A DNA stretch of 64,000 nucleotides from Burkholderiales bacterium (GTDB lineage Bacteria > Pseudomonadota > Gammaproteobacteria > Burkholderiales > Burkholderiaceae_C), in NCBI GenBank assembly GCA_026400105.1, contig JAPLPQ010000054.1, positions 1 through 64,000 on the forward strand. The letters run 5' to 3'. A program made the translations under genes and the position numbers. The notes beneath the pieces were generated by a model that saw only the letters and a list, made by a program, of their open reading frames with translations, searched no databases and was not told the DNA's origin. Positions 45,212 to 58,005 of the stretch are shown in pieces; position 1 is the first letter of the stretch; the number at the start of each line of letters is the position of its first letter.

Positions 45212-47671
45212 TCAAGCAGGCTCGATCCAGTCCTCCTCGAGCTCGACCGTGGCCGAAGCCATGATCTGATCCACCGACAGCCCGGCTTGCAGCTGGAAGC
45301 GACCAGCCTCGGCGACCCAGGCGGCGCGGCTGTCATCGAAGAAGGCGAACGCGCGCATCGGCAGCGTCAGGCGCGCCAGGCCCGACTCGCCGGCTTCGAG
45401 CGACAACTTGGCAAAGCCCTTGAGTTCGCGCGGCGGGCGCGGCACGCTGCAGGCTTCGTCCTGCACATAGAGCTGCACCACCGCTTGCCCCGCGCGGCGG
45501 CCGGTATTGCGCACCGGAACTTCGACAGTGATCGAATCCCCGGCCTTGAACCGGCTGGGCAGACCGCGGATCGGGCCGTACTCGAACTCGGTGTAGGACA
45601 GGCCATGGCCAAACGGGAACAGGGTCTGCAGGCCGCGCTGCTGGTAGTGGCGGTAGCCGATCAACAGCCCCTCGTCGTAACGCACATGGCCGTCCTGCCC
45701 CGGGTAATTGAGGGGCTGGCCGAACGCCACGCTGTCTGACTCGCGCAGCGGCCAGGTCTGGGTCAGGCGGCCACCGGGCTCGGCAGCACCGAGCAGGACG
45801 TCGGCGATCGAGTTGCCGCATTCCTGACCCGGATACCAGGCCTGCAGCACGGCGGGCACGGCGTCCAGCCAGGGCAGGGTCACGGGCGAGCCGGTCTGCA
45901 GCACCACCACCGTGCGCGGATTGGCGGCCGCGACACGGGCAATCAGCTCGTTCTGGCGCTGCGGCAACTCCAGGCTGTTGCGGTCCAGGCCCTCGTTGTC
46001 CCATTCGGCGTTCAGGCCGGCAAACACCAGCGCCAGATCGGCATCGCTTGCGGCTTGCACCGCCGCGGCAATGTCCTGCTCGCCCAGCACCCGGTGCGCG
46101 CCAAAGCGCAGGGCGCGCATGGGGATCGGCTCGGGGGTGGCGCTGCTGTATTCGATCGTGATCTGGCACCGCTCCCCGGCCTGCATCTCGCGCGCGTGCA
46201 CCACTTCATCGCAGCCAAAGGTGAAATAGGTTTCGCCGCGGCTCCAGCCAGTCCAGGCATCGACCGCCAGCTGGCCGTTGATATAGGCGCGACTGCGTCC
46301 GGCGCTGATCAGCGAGAACTGGTAGTGGCCCGACTGCTGCGCCACATAGTCCAGCCTGGCACGGGCCGAGAAATGCCCGCCGGTGACACCAGCAGGCAGC
46401 TGCTCGGTCCACATCTGCTCGGTGCTGTCGAGCTGCTGGACCTGCACCACCGGGCCGTCGAGGTCGGGTGAATCGAAATACTCGATCGTCACGGGCGCCT
46501 GCAGCACCGGCACCCAGCGGTGGATGTCGGCCCCGACCGAATGGGTGAAGCTGGCTTGCGGCCACTGCGCGCGCAACGCGTCGATCGGAGCGATCCGGTA
46601 ATGGGCATTCACGGTCGCGCTGCCGCCGCCCATGATCTGCGGCACCAGCGCCGCCGGCCCGATCAGGGCGACGCGGGCCCCGGGCGCCTTGTCCAGCGGC
46701 AAGGTCCGGGATTCGTTCTTCAGCAGCACGCAGCCTTGCACGCCAAGCTCGCGGATCAGGGCCCGGTGGGCAGGCAGGTCATCGGCGCGCTCGGCGGGTA
46801 TGACCGGGTCCTGGAAGCTGCCGACGCGCTCCATCAGGCGCAGCACGCGGCGGGCGCAGTCGCGCACCGCCTGGGCCGGCAGCCGGCCCTCGTTGACTGC
46901 CTGGACCAGCTTGTCGCCGCGTTCGCGCGCGGGACCCGGCATTTCCAGGTCGGTGCCGGCCTGCACGCTCTGGACCGTGTCGTGGCCGGCAAACCAGTCG
47001 GTCATGACCAGGCCATCGAAGCCCCACTCCTCGCGCAGCACCTGGGTTACCAGGCGGCGGTGATCGGCGGCAAAGGTGCCGTCCAGGCGGTTGTAGGAGG
47101 TCATCACGGCCCAGACACCGGCTTCCTTGACCGCGCGCTCGAAGGGCAGCAGATAGAGCTCGCGCAAGGCCCGCTCGGGGATGTCCGAGCTCATGGTCAT
47201 GCGCTGGTATTCGCTCTCGTTGCCGACGAAATGCTTGATGGTGGCGGCCACGCCCTGGCTCTGCACGCCGCGCACATAGGCCACGGCCATCTCGGAGGAC
47301 AGCCAGGGGTCCTCGGAATGGCACTCGAAGTTGCGGCCGTTGAACACGGTGCGCTGCAGGTTGACGGTAGGCGCCAGCAGCACGCGCGCACCCTTGAGCA
47401 GGGCTTCCTGGCCCAGGGCGGCGCCGGCTTGCTGCACCAGGCCGGGATTCCAGGTGGCGGCCAGCGCAATCCCGGCGGGGAAGCAGGCGGTGCTGGGACC
47501 GTCCTTGAAGATGCCGCCGCGCGCGCCGTTGGGGCCGTCGGTCAGCTTGACGGCGGGGACGTTCAGGCGCGCAATCGGGACCGTGGTCCAGAAGTCGGCG
47601 CCCGATAGCAGGGCCACCTGCTCCTGGAGCGTCATCTGGTCGAGCAGGGATTCGATCGGGTTATGGGTCAT
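45212..47671 (-). CDS. Glycoside hydrolase family 3 beta-glucosidase with PA14 insertion
   Basis: 819 aa; GFDGLVMTDWFAGHD (nucleophile Asp), FVGNESEYQRM, C-terminal Fn3-like domain; PA14-like segment about 46080-46490 (GHFSARARLDYVAQQSGHYQFSLISAGRSRAYINGQLAVDAW). Confidence 0.93.
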   Translation of the reverse strand: MTHNPIESLLDQMTLQEQVALLSGADFWTTVPIARLNVPAVKLTDGPNGARGGIFKDGPSTACFPAGIALAATWNPGLVQQAGAALGQEALLKGARVLLAPTVNLQRTVFNGRNFECHSEDPWLSSEMAVAYVRGVQSQGVAATIKHFVGNESEYQRMTMSSDIPERALRELYLLPFERAVKEAGVWAVMTSYNRLDGTFAADHRRLVTQVLREEWGFDGLVMTDWFAGHDTVQSVQAGTDLEMPGPARERGDKLVQAVNEGRLPAQAVRDCARRVLRLMERVGSFQDPVIPAERADDLPAHRALIRELGVQGCVLLKNESRTLPLDKAPGARVALIGPAALVPQIMGGGSATVNAHYRIAPIDALRAQWPQASFTHSVGADIHRWVPVLQAPVTIEYFDSPDLDGPVVQVQQLDSTEQMWTEQLPAGVTGGHFSARARLDYVAQQSGHYQFSLISAGRSRAYINGQLAVDAWTGWSRGETYFTFGCDEVVHAREMQAGERCQITIEYSSATPEPIPMRALRFGAHRVLGEQDIAAAVQAASDADLALVFAGLNAEWDNEGLDRNSLELPQRQNELIARVAAANPRTVVVLQTGSPVTLPWLDAVPAVLQAWYPGQECGNSIADVLLGAAEPGGRLTQTWPLRESDSVAFGQPLNYPGQDGHVRYDEGLLIGYRHYQQRGLQTLFPFGHGLSYTEFEYGPIRGLPSRFKAGDSITVEVPVRNTGRRAGQAVVQLYVQDEACSVPRPPRELKGFAKLSLEAGESGLARLTLPMRAFAFFDDSRAAWVAEAGRFQLQAGLSVDQIMASATVELEEDWIEPA

Positions 47672-47814
47672 GAGGTTTATGGGTTGGAAGGGTGAGCCGC
47701 TCGACTCAGGGTCCGGACTGCGCCGGAGTGCCTTTGATCAATCACACAAGGCAGAACGGAACGGGATCTACCCAGCGACAAATTCTGTCAACGAAGGGAT
47801 TGATGGCGTCATGC

Positions 47815-47840
47815 GGTAAACCCTAGCAACTGGAGTTACC
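47815..47840. promoter_or_regulatory. 26-bp imperfect dyad upstream of the GH3 gene
   Basis: GGTAAACCCTAG-CAA-CTGGAGTTACC read directly. Confidence 0.45.
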
Positions 47841-47946
47841 TCTTCAATACGTATTTCCTGTTGCCCAACCCGATACGGCCCGGGATCGGAAAACAGTCGC
47901 CAGTCCGTGATCCGGCAGCGGACAAGCGAGCGCAGCAGCAGTCATG

Positions 47947-47984
47947 AAAAAACCCCCCAGCCCGTTTCCAGGCTGGGGGGTTTT
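47947..47984 (-). terminator. Rho-independent terminator after carB
   Basis: AAAACCCCCCAGCC...GGCTGGGGGGTTTT 14-bp perfect arms, A/T tracts on both sides. Confidence 0.85.
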
Positions 47985-48003
47985 CAGATGGGCTGACGCC
48001 GGA

Positions 48004-51253
<3,250 letters not shown>

Positions 51254-51261
<8 letters not shown>

Positions 51262-52429
51262 TTTTGTGTTGCTCCATCAGTGCCGTGAAGCGGTCGAACA
51301 GGTAGGCGATGTCGTGCGGACCGGGCGAGGCTTCCGGGTGACCCTGGAAGCAGAAGGCCGGGCGGTCGGTGCGCTCCAGACCCTGCAGCGTGCCGTCAAA
51401 CAGGCTGATGTGGGTCGGGCGCAGGTTGGCCGGCAGCGAATCCAGTGCCACGGCGAAACCGTGGTTCTGGCTCGTGATGCTGACGCGACCCGTATCGAGA
51501 TCCTTGACCGGATGGTTGGCGCCATGGTGGCTGTTGACCATCTTGAAGGTCTGGGCACCGGAGGCCAGCGCCATGATCTGGTGTCCCAGGCAGATGCCGA
51601 ACAACGGGATGCCGGTCTCGATCAGCTCTTGCGTGGCAGCAATCGCGTAGTCGCAGGGCTGCGGGTCGCCCGGGCCGTTGGACAGGAAGATGCCGTCCGG
51701 CTGGTGCTTGAGCACTTCGGCGGCCGACGTCTGGGCCGGCACCACGGTCACCTTGCAGCCGCGCGAGGCCAGCATGCGCAGGATGTTGAGCTTGACGCCG
51801 AAGTCATAGGCCACCACGTGGAAACGCGGAGCGGTCTGTTCGCCGTAGCCCGGGGTGCCGTCTTCGCGCGCGAGCTTCCACTCGGTCTGGGTCCAGGCAT
51901 AGGGCTGCTGCGTGGTCACGACCTGGGCCAGGTCCTGGCCCTTCATGCTGGGTGCGGCCTGGGCCGCGGCCACGGCCTGGGCCTTGAGCGCGTCGGTCAC
52001 CTCGACACCGGTCTCGAGACCGATGATGGCGCCGTTCTGCGCGCCCTTCTCGCGCAGGATGCGGGTCAGCTTGCGGGTATCGATGTCGGCAATCGCCACC
52101 GTACCTTCACGCTTGAGGTAGTCGCCCAGGGTCAGCGTCTGGCGGAAATTGGACGAGAGCAGGGGCAGGTCTTTGATGATCAGGCCGGCGGCGTGGACGG
52201 CGGTAGCCTCCACGTCTTCCTCGTTGACACCGTAGTTGCCGATATGCGGATACGTGAGGGTCACGATCTGCTGGCGGTAGCTGGGGTCGGTGAGGATTTC
52301 CTGATAGCCGGTGATCGAGGTGTTGAACACCACTTCACCGACGGTCTGGCCGGTGGCGCCGATGGAGGCGCCTATAAAGACCGTGCCGTCTGCGAGCGCG
52401 AGGATGGCTTTTGCTGGGACGGTAAACAC
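51254..52429 (-). CDS. carA: Carbamoyl-phosphate synthase small subunit
   Basis: [23 protein letters not shown]; GATase [16 protein letters not shown] at 52429 with GGAG SD preferred over the TTG at 52498; 8-nt overlap with carB. Confidence 0.96.
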
Positions 52430-52545
52430 GGGATTCTCCAGTTTGGACGCACCTATGCCCGGGGAGTGCAACGACGTCTTTTCCAGGGAGGCCGGCAAGG
52501 ACTTGCCGATAGGTGCGCGAGGTTAGGGTAAACCTGACGATTATA
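52430..52545 (-). promoter_or_regulatory. carA promoter (-10) and structured leader candidate
   Basis: Minus -10 TATAAT (52545-52540); leader with perfect 9-bp long-range stem CGCACCTAT/ATAGGTGCG (52517-52509 / 52456-52448) enclosing CGGCAA-GTCC-TTGCCG. Confidence 0.55.
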
Positions 52546-52629
52546 CCCTGGGGCAATGGATTGGATGACCCTGCAAAAAGTCTTAGCAGATCAACATGAC
52601 AGCTGGCTGTCTGCCGCCAGCCGCCGCGC

Positions 52630-53397
52630 TCAGGCGATGCGGACCGCGCTGGCGTGCAGGCAGACCGCAGCCGCTGCGGCGGCGTTGAGCGACTCCTCGC
52701 CGCCGGGCTGCACGATGCGCAGCGTCATGGCGGCGCGCGCCAGCAGCGCGTCACTGACGCCCTGCCCTTCATGGCCAAGCAGCCAGGCGCAGGGCCAGGG
52801 CAGCTCGGCGCGGTGCAGGAATTCGCCCCGGTGCGGGCTGGTCGCCAGCAGCGGCACCCGCAGCGCCTCGAGATCGGAATCAAGCAGGCCCTCGCGCAGC
52901 TGCAGCGCGAAATGCGCGCCCATGCCGGCGCGCAGTACCTTGGGCGACCACAGCGCCGCCGTGCCCTTGAGCGCCAGCACCTGCTTGAATCCCATCGCCG
53001 CCGCGCTGCGCAGGATCGAGCCGACATTGCCCGGGTCCTGCAGCCGGTCGAGCACGACGCTGGGCAGCTCCGGCTCGAGCGGCGTGGCCGCGGGCAGTGC
53101 ATGGACAAAGCCCATCGCGGCCGGCGACTCGAGCGAGCTGATCTGCGCCATCAGGCCGTCGGCCAGCACCACGCGCCGCACCGACGGGTCAAGTCCCCAT
53201 TGCGCCACCTGCGCCTGCGCCGACTGCGCCAGCACCACCGCCTGCGGCTGCAGGCCGCGCGCGAGCAAGGCGCGGCACAGATGGTCGCCCTCGAGCCAGA
53301 CCTGGCCCAGCTTGCGGTAGGCCGCGCCGTCCTGCGCCAGCGCGCGCAACTTCTTGACCCACGCGTTGTCGCGCGAGCTGATGATCTCGGGGTTCAT
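52630..53397 (-). CDS. TrmH/SpoU-family RNA methyltransferase
   Basis: [37 protein letters not shown]. Confidence 0.93.
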   Translation of the reverse strand: MNPEIISSRDNAWVKKLRALAQDGAAYRKLGQVWLEGDHLCRALLARGLQPQAVVLAQSAQAQVAQWGLDPSVRRVVLADGLMAQISSLESPAAMGFVHALPAATPLEPELPSVVLDRLQDPGNVGSILRSAAAMGFKQVLALKGTAALWSPKVLRAGMGAHFALQLREGLLDSDLEALRVPLLATSPHRGEFLHRAELPWPCAWLLGHEGQGVSDALLARAAMTLRIVQPGGEESLNAAAAAAVCLHASAVRIA

Positions 53398-54065
53398 GTG
53401 ATCAGCGCGGCAATCGCCACGGCGTGAAAGGGGTTGACGCCCAATGGGCTGCGCGCGGCCTGGGCCACGGGGGCAAAGCTGCTGCGGTGCTCGGGACAGG
53501 GCCCATGCAGACGCAGGGCCTGCAGGTGCTCGACAGTGCCGTAGCCCTTGTGGCGGGCGAAGCCGTACTGCGGATAGCGCTGGTCGAGCAGCTCCAGGCC
53601 ACGGTCGCGCGTGACCTTGGCCAGGATCGAGGCGGCCGAGATCGCGGCCACCTTGGCATCACCCTTGACGATGGCCTCGGCCCGCATCTCGAGCAGCGGC
53701 AGCCGGTTGCCGTCGACCAGCACCAGGCCGGGCTTGAGGCGCAGGCCGGCGACCGCACGCTGCATCGCCAGCAGGGTCGCCTGCAGGATGTTGAGACGGT
53801 CGATCTCCTCGACGCTGGCCTGCGCGACGCAGCAGCACAGCGCCTTGGCCCGGATCTCGTCATAGAGCTGGTCGCGCCGCGCCGCGCTGAGCTTCTTGGA
53901 GTCGGCCAGGCCGGCGATCGGCTGGCGCTCGTCGAGGATCACGGCCGCGGCGACCACCGGACCGGCCAGCGGGCCGCGGCCGGCCTCGTCCACGCCGGCG
54001 GTCAGCGCGGGCTGCTCCCAGTCGAAGGCGACCTGTTCAAGCGGCAAGGACTTGCTCGATCGCAT
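53394..54065 (-). CDS. rnhB: Ribonuclease HII
   Basis: [40 protein letters not shown]. Confidence 0.95.
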   Translation of the reverse strand: MRSSKSLPLEQVAFDWEQPALTAGVDEAGRGPLAGPVVAAAVILDERQPIAGLADSKKLSAARRDQLYDEIRAKALCCCVAQASVEEIDRLNILQATLLAMQRAVAGLRLKPGLVLVDGNRLPLLEMRAEAIVKGDAKVAAISAASILAKVTRDRGLELLDQRYPQYGFARHKGYGTVEHLQALRLHGPCPEHRSSFAPVAQAARSPLGVNPFHAVAIAALIT

Positions 54066-55200
54066 CGCTGGCCAGTTGGACGGTGTCGCGGCTGAGCTCG
54101 CGGTGCAGGCTGACGAAGCGCTGGCGCAGCGCCGAACGGCGCGCCTCGGTGGCGGCATCGTCGATCAGCCAGGCCAGCGTTTCGCGCGCCAGCGCCGCCG
54201 GCGTCGCAGCCTGCTGCAGCAGCTCGGGCACCAGGAATTCGCCGGCCAGGATATTGGGCAGGCCGACCCAGGGCTGCAGCATCTTGCGCTGATGCAGCTT
54301 CCAGGACAGCCAGTTCATGTGGTACGCGATCACCATCGGGCGCTTGAACAGCGCCGCTTCGAGCGTCGCGGTGCCGCTGGCGATCAGCGTGACGTCGCAG
54401 GCGGCCAGGGCCGCGTGCGAGCCGCCGCGCGTGAGCTGCAGCGCCGCGCCCAGGCCGGCGCGCGCGACCAGCTGCTCGATGCGCGCGAACTGCGCCGGCA
54501 CCGCCGGCAGCACGAAGCGCAGCCCGGGCTGCTCGCGCAGCATCAGGCGCGCGGCCTGCAGGAAGCGCGGCAGCAGATGCTCGATCTCGGCGCTGCGGCT
54601 GCCCGGCAACAGCGCGACCACGCGCGCCTGCGGCGCCAGGCCCAGTCCGGTGCGCGCCTTGGCCTGGTCGGGCTCGAGCGGGATCAGCGGCGCCAGCGGA
54701 TGGCCGACATAGGTCGACGCGATGCCGTGGCGCGCCAGCAGCTCGGGCTCGAACGGAAAGATGCACAGCACATGGTCGACACAGCGGCGGATCTGCTCGA
54801 CCCGCTCAGGCCGCCAGGCCCAGACCGCGGGGGCGACGAAATGCACCGTCTTGATACCCGCGGCGCGCAGATCGCCCTCGAGATCGAGGTTGAAGTCGGG
54901 CGCATCGACGCCGATGAACAGGCCGGGCTTGTCAGCCAGCAGGCGACTTTTCAGCTGGCGGCGGATGCCGACGATCTCGCGGTAGTGACGCAGCACCTCG
55001 ACATAGCCGCGCACGGCCAGCTTCTCGCTCGGCCACCAGGCGGTGAAACCGGCCGCCTCCAGCTGCGGCCCGCCGATGCCGACGGCCTGCAGGCCCGGCC
55101 AGCGCGCCTGCAGCCCGCGCAGCAGCTGGGCCGCGAGCAGGTCGCCGGACGCCTCACCGGCCACCAGGGCGACGGTGGCAGCACTCAGATCCGTCGCCAT
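54037..55200 (-). CDS. lpxB: Lipid-A-disaccharide synthase
   Basis: [47 protein letters not shown]. Confidence 0.95.
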   Translation of the reverse strand: MATDLSAATVALVAGEASGDLLAAQLLRGLQARWPGLQAVGIGGPQLEAAGFTAWWPSEKLAVRGYVEVLRHYREIVGIRRQLKSRLLADKPGLFIGVDAPDFNLDLEGDLRAAGIKTVHFVAPAVWAWRPERVEQIRRCVDHVLCIFPFEPELLARHGIASTYVGHPLAPLIPLEPDQAKARTGLGLAPQARVVALLPGSRSAEIEHLLPRFLQAARLMLREQPGLRFVLPAVPAQFARIEQLVARAGLGAALQLTRGGSHAALAACDVTLIASGTATLEAALFKRPMVIAYHMNWLSWKLHQRKMLQPWVGLPNILAGEFLVPELLQQAATPAALARETLAWLIDDAATEARRSALRQRFVSLHRELSRDTVQLASDAIEQVLAA

Positions 55201-55994
55201 CAGCGCACGATTCCGCGATGCGCCGACAGACCGTCGAGGAAGACCTGCATCAGCTGCACATCGGCCTCGCAGCCCTCGAAGCGCTGCGGCAGCTCGGTCA
55301 TGCGCTCCCTGGCCTGCTCGAGCGTCAGGTTGTCGCGATAAAGCGCCTTGTGCATGGCCTTGACGGCTGCGATGCGCGCGGTGCTGAAGCCGCGCCGGCG
55401 CAGGCCTTCGAAATTCATCGAACGCGCGGCGGCCGGGTGCCCTTCGCTCATCACGAACGGCGGCTGATCGGCCAGCAGCACCGTGCCCATGCCGGTCATG
55501 CCGTGGGCACCGATGCGCACGAACTGATGCACGCAGGTGTAGGCACCCAGGATCACCCAGTCACCGACCACGACATGGCCGGCGATCTGCGCGTTGTTGG
55601 CGAAGATCGTGTGATTACCAACCAGACAGTCATGCGCCAGATGGGTGTAGGCCATCATCCAGTTGTCATGTCCCAACCGCGTCACGCCACCGCCCTGCAT
55701 CGTGCCGATATGGTAGGTGCTGAACTCGCGGATGGTGTTGCGGTCACCGATGATCAGTTCGCAGGGTTCGCCCGCGTACTTCTTGTCCTGATTGATCGCG
55801 CCCAGCGAGGTGAACTGGAAGATCCGGTTGTCGCGACCTATCGTCGTGTGGCCCTCGATCACGCAATGCGGACCGATGGTCGTGCCGGCATCCACCTTCA
55901 CATGCGGGCCGATCACCGTGTAGGGGCCGACCGTGACCGAGCTGTCGAGCTCGGCCTGGGGGTCGACCACAGCGCTGGGGTGGATGTTGCTCAC
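55200..55994 (-). CDS. lpxA: UDP-N-acetylglucosamine O-acyltransferase
   Basis: Left-handed beta-helix hexapeptides; [26 protein letters not shown]. Confidence 0.96.
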   Translation of the reverse strand: MSNIHPSAVVDPQAELDSSVTVGPYTVIGPHVKVDAGTTIGPHCVIEGHTTIGRDNRIFQFTSLGAINQDKKYAGEPCELIIGDRNTIREFSTYHIGTMQGGGVTRLGHDNWMMAYTHLAHDCLVGNHTIFANNAQIAGHVVVGDWVILGAYTCVHQFVRIGAHGMTGMGTVLLADQPPFVMSEGHPAAARSMNFEGLRRRGFSTARIAAVKAMHKALYRDNLTLEQARERMTELPQRFEGCEADVQLMQVFLDGLSAHRGIVR

Positions 55995-56007
55995 GCGTGC
56001 ACCCGGT

Positions 56008-56448
56008 TCAGGCGATCTTGCGCATGGCGCACATCAGCTCGGCCTCGCAGGCGATCACGCCATCGACTCGGCTGACGGCCTTGAACTTGAACATGCCGGC
56101 CTTCATGCGCTCGAGCGAGACCTCGAGGATCAGCTGGTCGCCCGGCTCGACCGGACGCTTGAAGCGCGCGCCATCGATGCCGGCAAAGTAGTAGACCGTG
56201 TTGTCGTCGGGCGAGGTGCCCAGGGTGTCGAAGGCCAGCAGCGCGGCGGCCTGGGCCAGGGCTTCGAGCTGCAGCACGCCCGGAAACACCGGACGGTGCG
56301 GGAAATGGCCGGTGAACTGCGGCTCGTTGACGCTGACGTTCTTGAGCGCCTTGATGGACTTGCCCTTTTCTATCTCGAGCACGCGGTCGACGAGCAGGAA
56401 GGGATAGCGGTGCGGGAGTTGCTTGAGGATCTGGTGGATGTCCATCAT
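56008..56448 (-). CDS. fabZ: 3-hydroxyacyl-ACP dehydratase FabZ
   Basis: [47 protein letters not shown]. Confidence 0.96.
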   Translation of the reverse strand: MMDIHQILKQLPHRYPFLLVDRVLEIEKGKSIKALKNVSVNEPQFTGHFPHRPVFPGVLQLEALAQAAALLAFDTLGTSPDDNTVYYFAGIDGARFKRPVEPGDQLILEVSLERMKAGMFKFKAVSRVDGVIACEAELMCAMRKIA

Positions 56449-57479
56449 GATGTCTTTTCCAATGCTTTGATGCGGTCGCGCAGGCGGTGCAGTTGCCTGA
56501 GCGTGGCCGCGTTCTTTTCCCAGGAGCGGTTGTCGTCGATCGGGAAGACGCCGCTGTACTGGCCGGGCTGATTGATCGAGCGCATCACGACCGAGGCGGC
56601 CGAGATATGCACGCCGTCGGCCAGCGTCAGATGGCCGAGCACGACGGCGCCACCGCCGACCGTGCAGTTGGCACCGATCTTGGCGCTGCCGGCAACGCCG
56701 GCGCAGCCGGCCATTGCCGTGTTGCGACCCACCTGTACGTTGTGGCCGATCTGGATCAGGTTGTCGAGCTTGACGCCGTCCTCGAGCACGGTGTCCTCGA
56801 GCGCGCCGCGGTCGATGCAGCTGTTGGCGCCGATCTCGACCCGGTCGCCGATGCGCACCGCGCCGAGCTGCTCGATCTTGATCCACTCGCCCTGGTGCAG
56901 CGCGAAGCCGAAACCGTCGGCGCCGATCACGACCCCAGCGTGAACAATGCCGTCGGCACCGATGCGGCAGTCATGGCCCAGCGTCACGCGCGGACTCAGG
57001 CGGGTGCGCGCGCCGACATGGGCGCGGCGCTCGAGCACGCAATGCGCGCCGATGCGCGCGCCCTGCTCCACCACCACGCCGGCCTCGATCACGGCAAAAG
57101 CGCCGACCGTCACGCCTTCTCCCAGCTGCGCCGTCGGATCAATCACGGCGCTCGGGTGAATGGCGGGACCCGCGTCGGCCTGTTCGGCCGCCTCGCGCCT
57201 GGCCTGCCACCATTGCGTCAGGCGCGCGAAATAGAGGTAGGCGTCAGGCGTCTCGATGCAGGCGCCGCGCGCGCGCGCGGGCTCCAGCAGCGCGGGCGGC
57301 ACGATCAGCGCGCCGGCGCCGGTGCTCGCGATCTGACCGGCATAGCGCGCCTGCGCGACGAAGGACAGCGAGTCCGCCCCGGCGGCCTCGAGCGAAGCCA
57401 GGCGTGCCATCGACAAGCCCGGCTCACCATGTAAAACGCCGCCCAGGGCGGCGCAGATTTCGGCCAGCGTGGCGCTCAC
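56445..57479 (-). CDS. lpxD: UDP-3-O-(3-hydroxymyristoyl)glucosamine N-acyltransferase
   Basis: Hexapeptide repeats, [28 protein letters not shown]. Confidence 0.95.
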   Translation of the reverse strand: MSATLAEICAALGGVLHGEPGLSMARLASLEAAGADSLSFVAQARYAGQIASTGAGALIVPPALLEPARARGACIETPDAYLYFARLTQWWQARREAAEQADAGPAIHPSAVIDPTAQLGEGVTVGAFAVIEAGVVVEQGARIGAHCVLERRAHVGARTRLSPRVTLGHDCRIGADGIVHAGVVIGADGFGFALHQGEWIKIEQLGAVRIGDRVEIGANSCIDRGALEDTVLEDGVKLDNLIQIGHNVQVGRNTAMAGCAGVAGSAKIGANCTVGGGAVVLGHLTLADGVHISAASVVMRSINQPGQYSGVFPIDDNRSWEKNAATLRQLHRLRDRIKALEKTS

Positions 57480-57489
57480 GGCCTGGCCA

Positions 57490-58005
57490 TCACTTGGCGT
57501 TGTTGAGCCCGCTCAACACCTTGTCGGTGATGTCGAGCTTGGGATTGACGTAGACCGCTTCCTGCATGATCAGGTCGTACTTCTCGCTTTCGGCGACCTG
57601 CTTGATGACGCGGTTGGCGCGCTCGAGCACGAGTTGCAGCTCTTCGTTCTTGCGCTGCGCCAGGTCTTCCTGGAATTCGCGCCGCTTGCGCTGGAACTCG
57701 CGGTCGAGCTCGACCAGCTGGCGCTGGCGCGCGCCACGCTGGCTGTCGGACAGGGTCGGCGCGTCCTTCTCGAGCTTTTCCGAGGCGCTCTTGAGCTGGG
57801 TGCCCAGCCCCTCGACCTCACGCTCGCGGCGCGAGAACTCCTGCTCCAGCTTGGACTGGGCCGCCTTGGCGGTCGAGGCCTCCTTGAAGATGCGATCGGT
57901 GTTGACGAAGCCTATGCGCAGCTCGGCCGCCGAGGCCAGAGTGGTACAGCCGAGCGCCAGCGCCGCAATGGCGTGACGCGAAAAAACGCGCTTGAACGAT
58001 GTCAT
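57490..58005 (-). CDS. OmpH/Skp periplasmic chaperone
   Basis: Signal peptide, coiled coil [36 protein letters not shown]; between bamA and lpxD. Confidence 0.93.
   Translation of the reverse strand: MTSFKRVFSRHAIAALALGCTTLASAAELRIGFVNTDRIFKEASTAKAAQSKLEQEFSRREREVEGLGTQLKSASEKLEKDAPTLSDSQRGARQRQLVELDREFQRKRREFQEDLAQRKNEELQLVLERANRVIKQVAESEKYDLIMQEAVYVNPKLDITDKVLSGLNNAK

Noticed and set aside
52430-52498. N-terminal extension or leader peptide of carA from the TTG at 52498
   Set aside because: TTG start lacks a good SD, while GTG at 52429 has GGAG at proper spacing and matches the usual CarA N-terminus.
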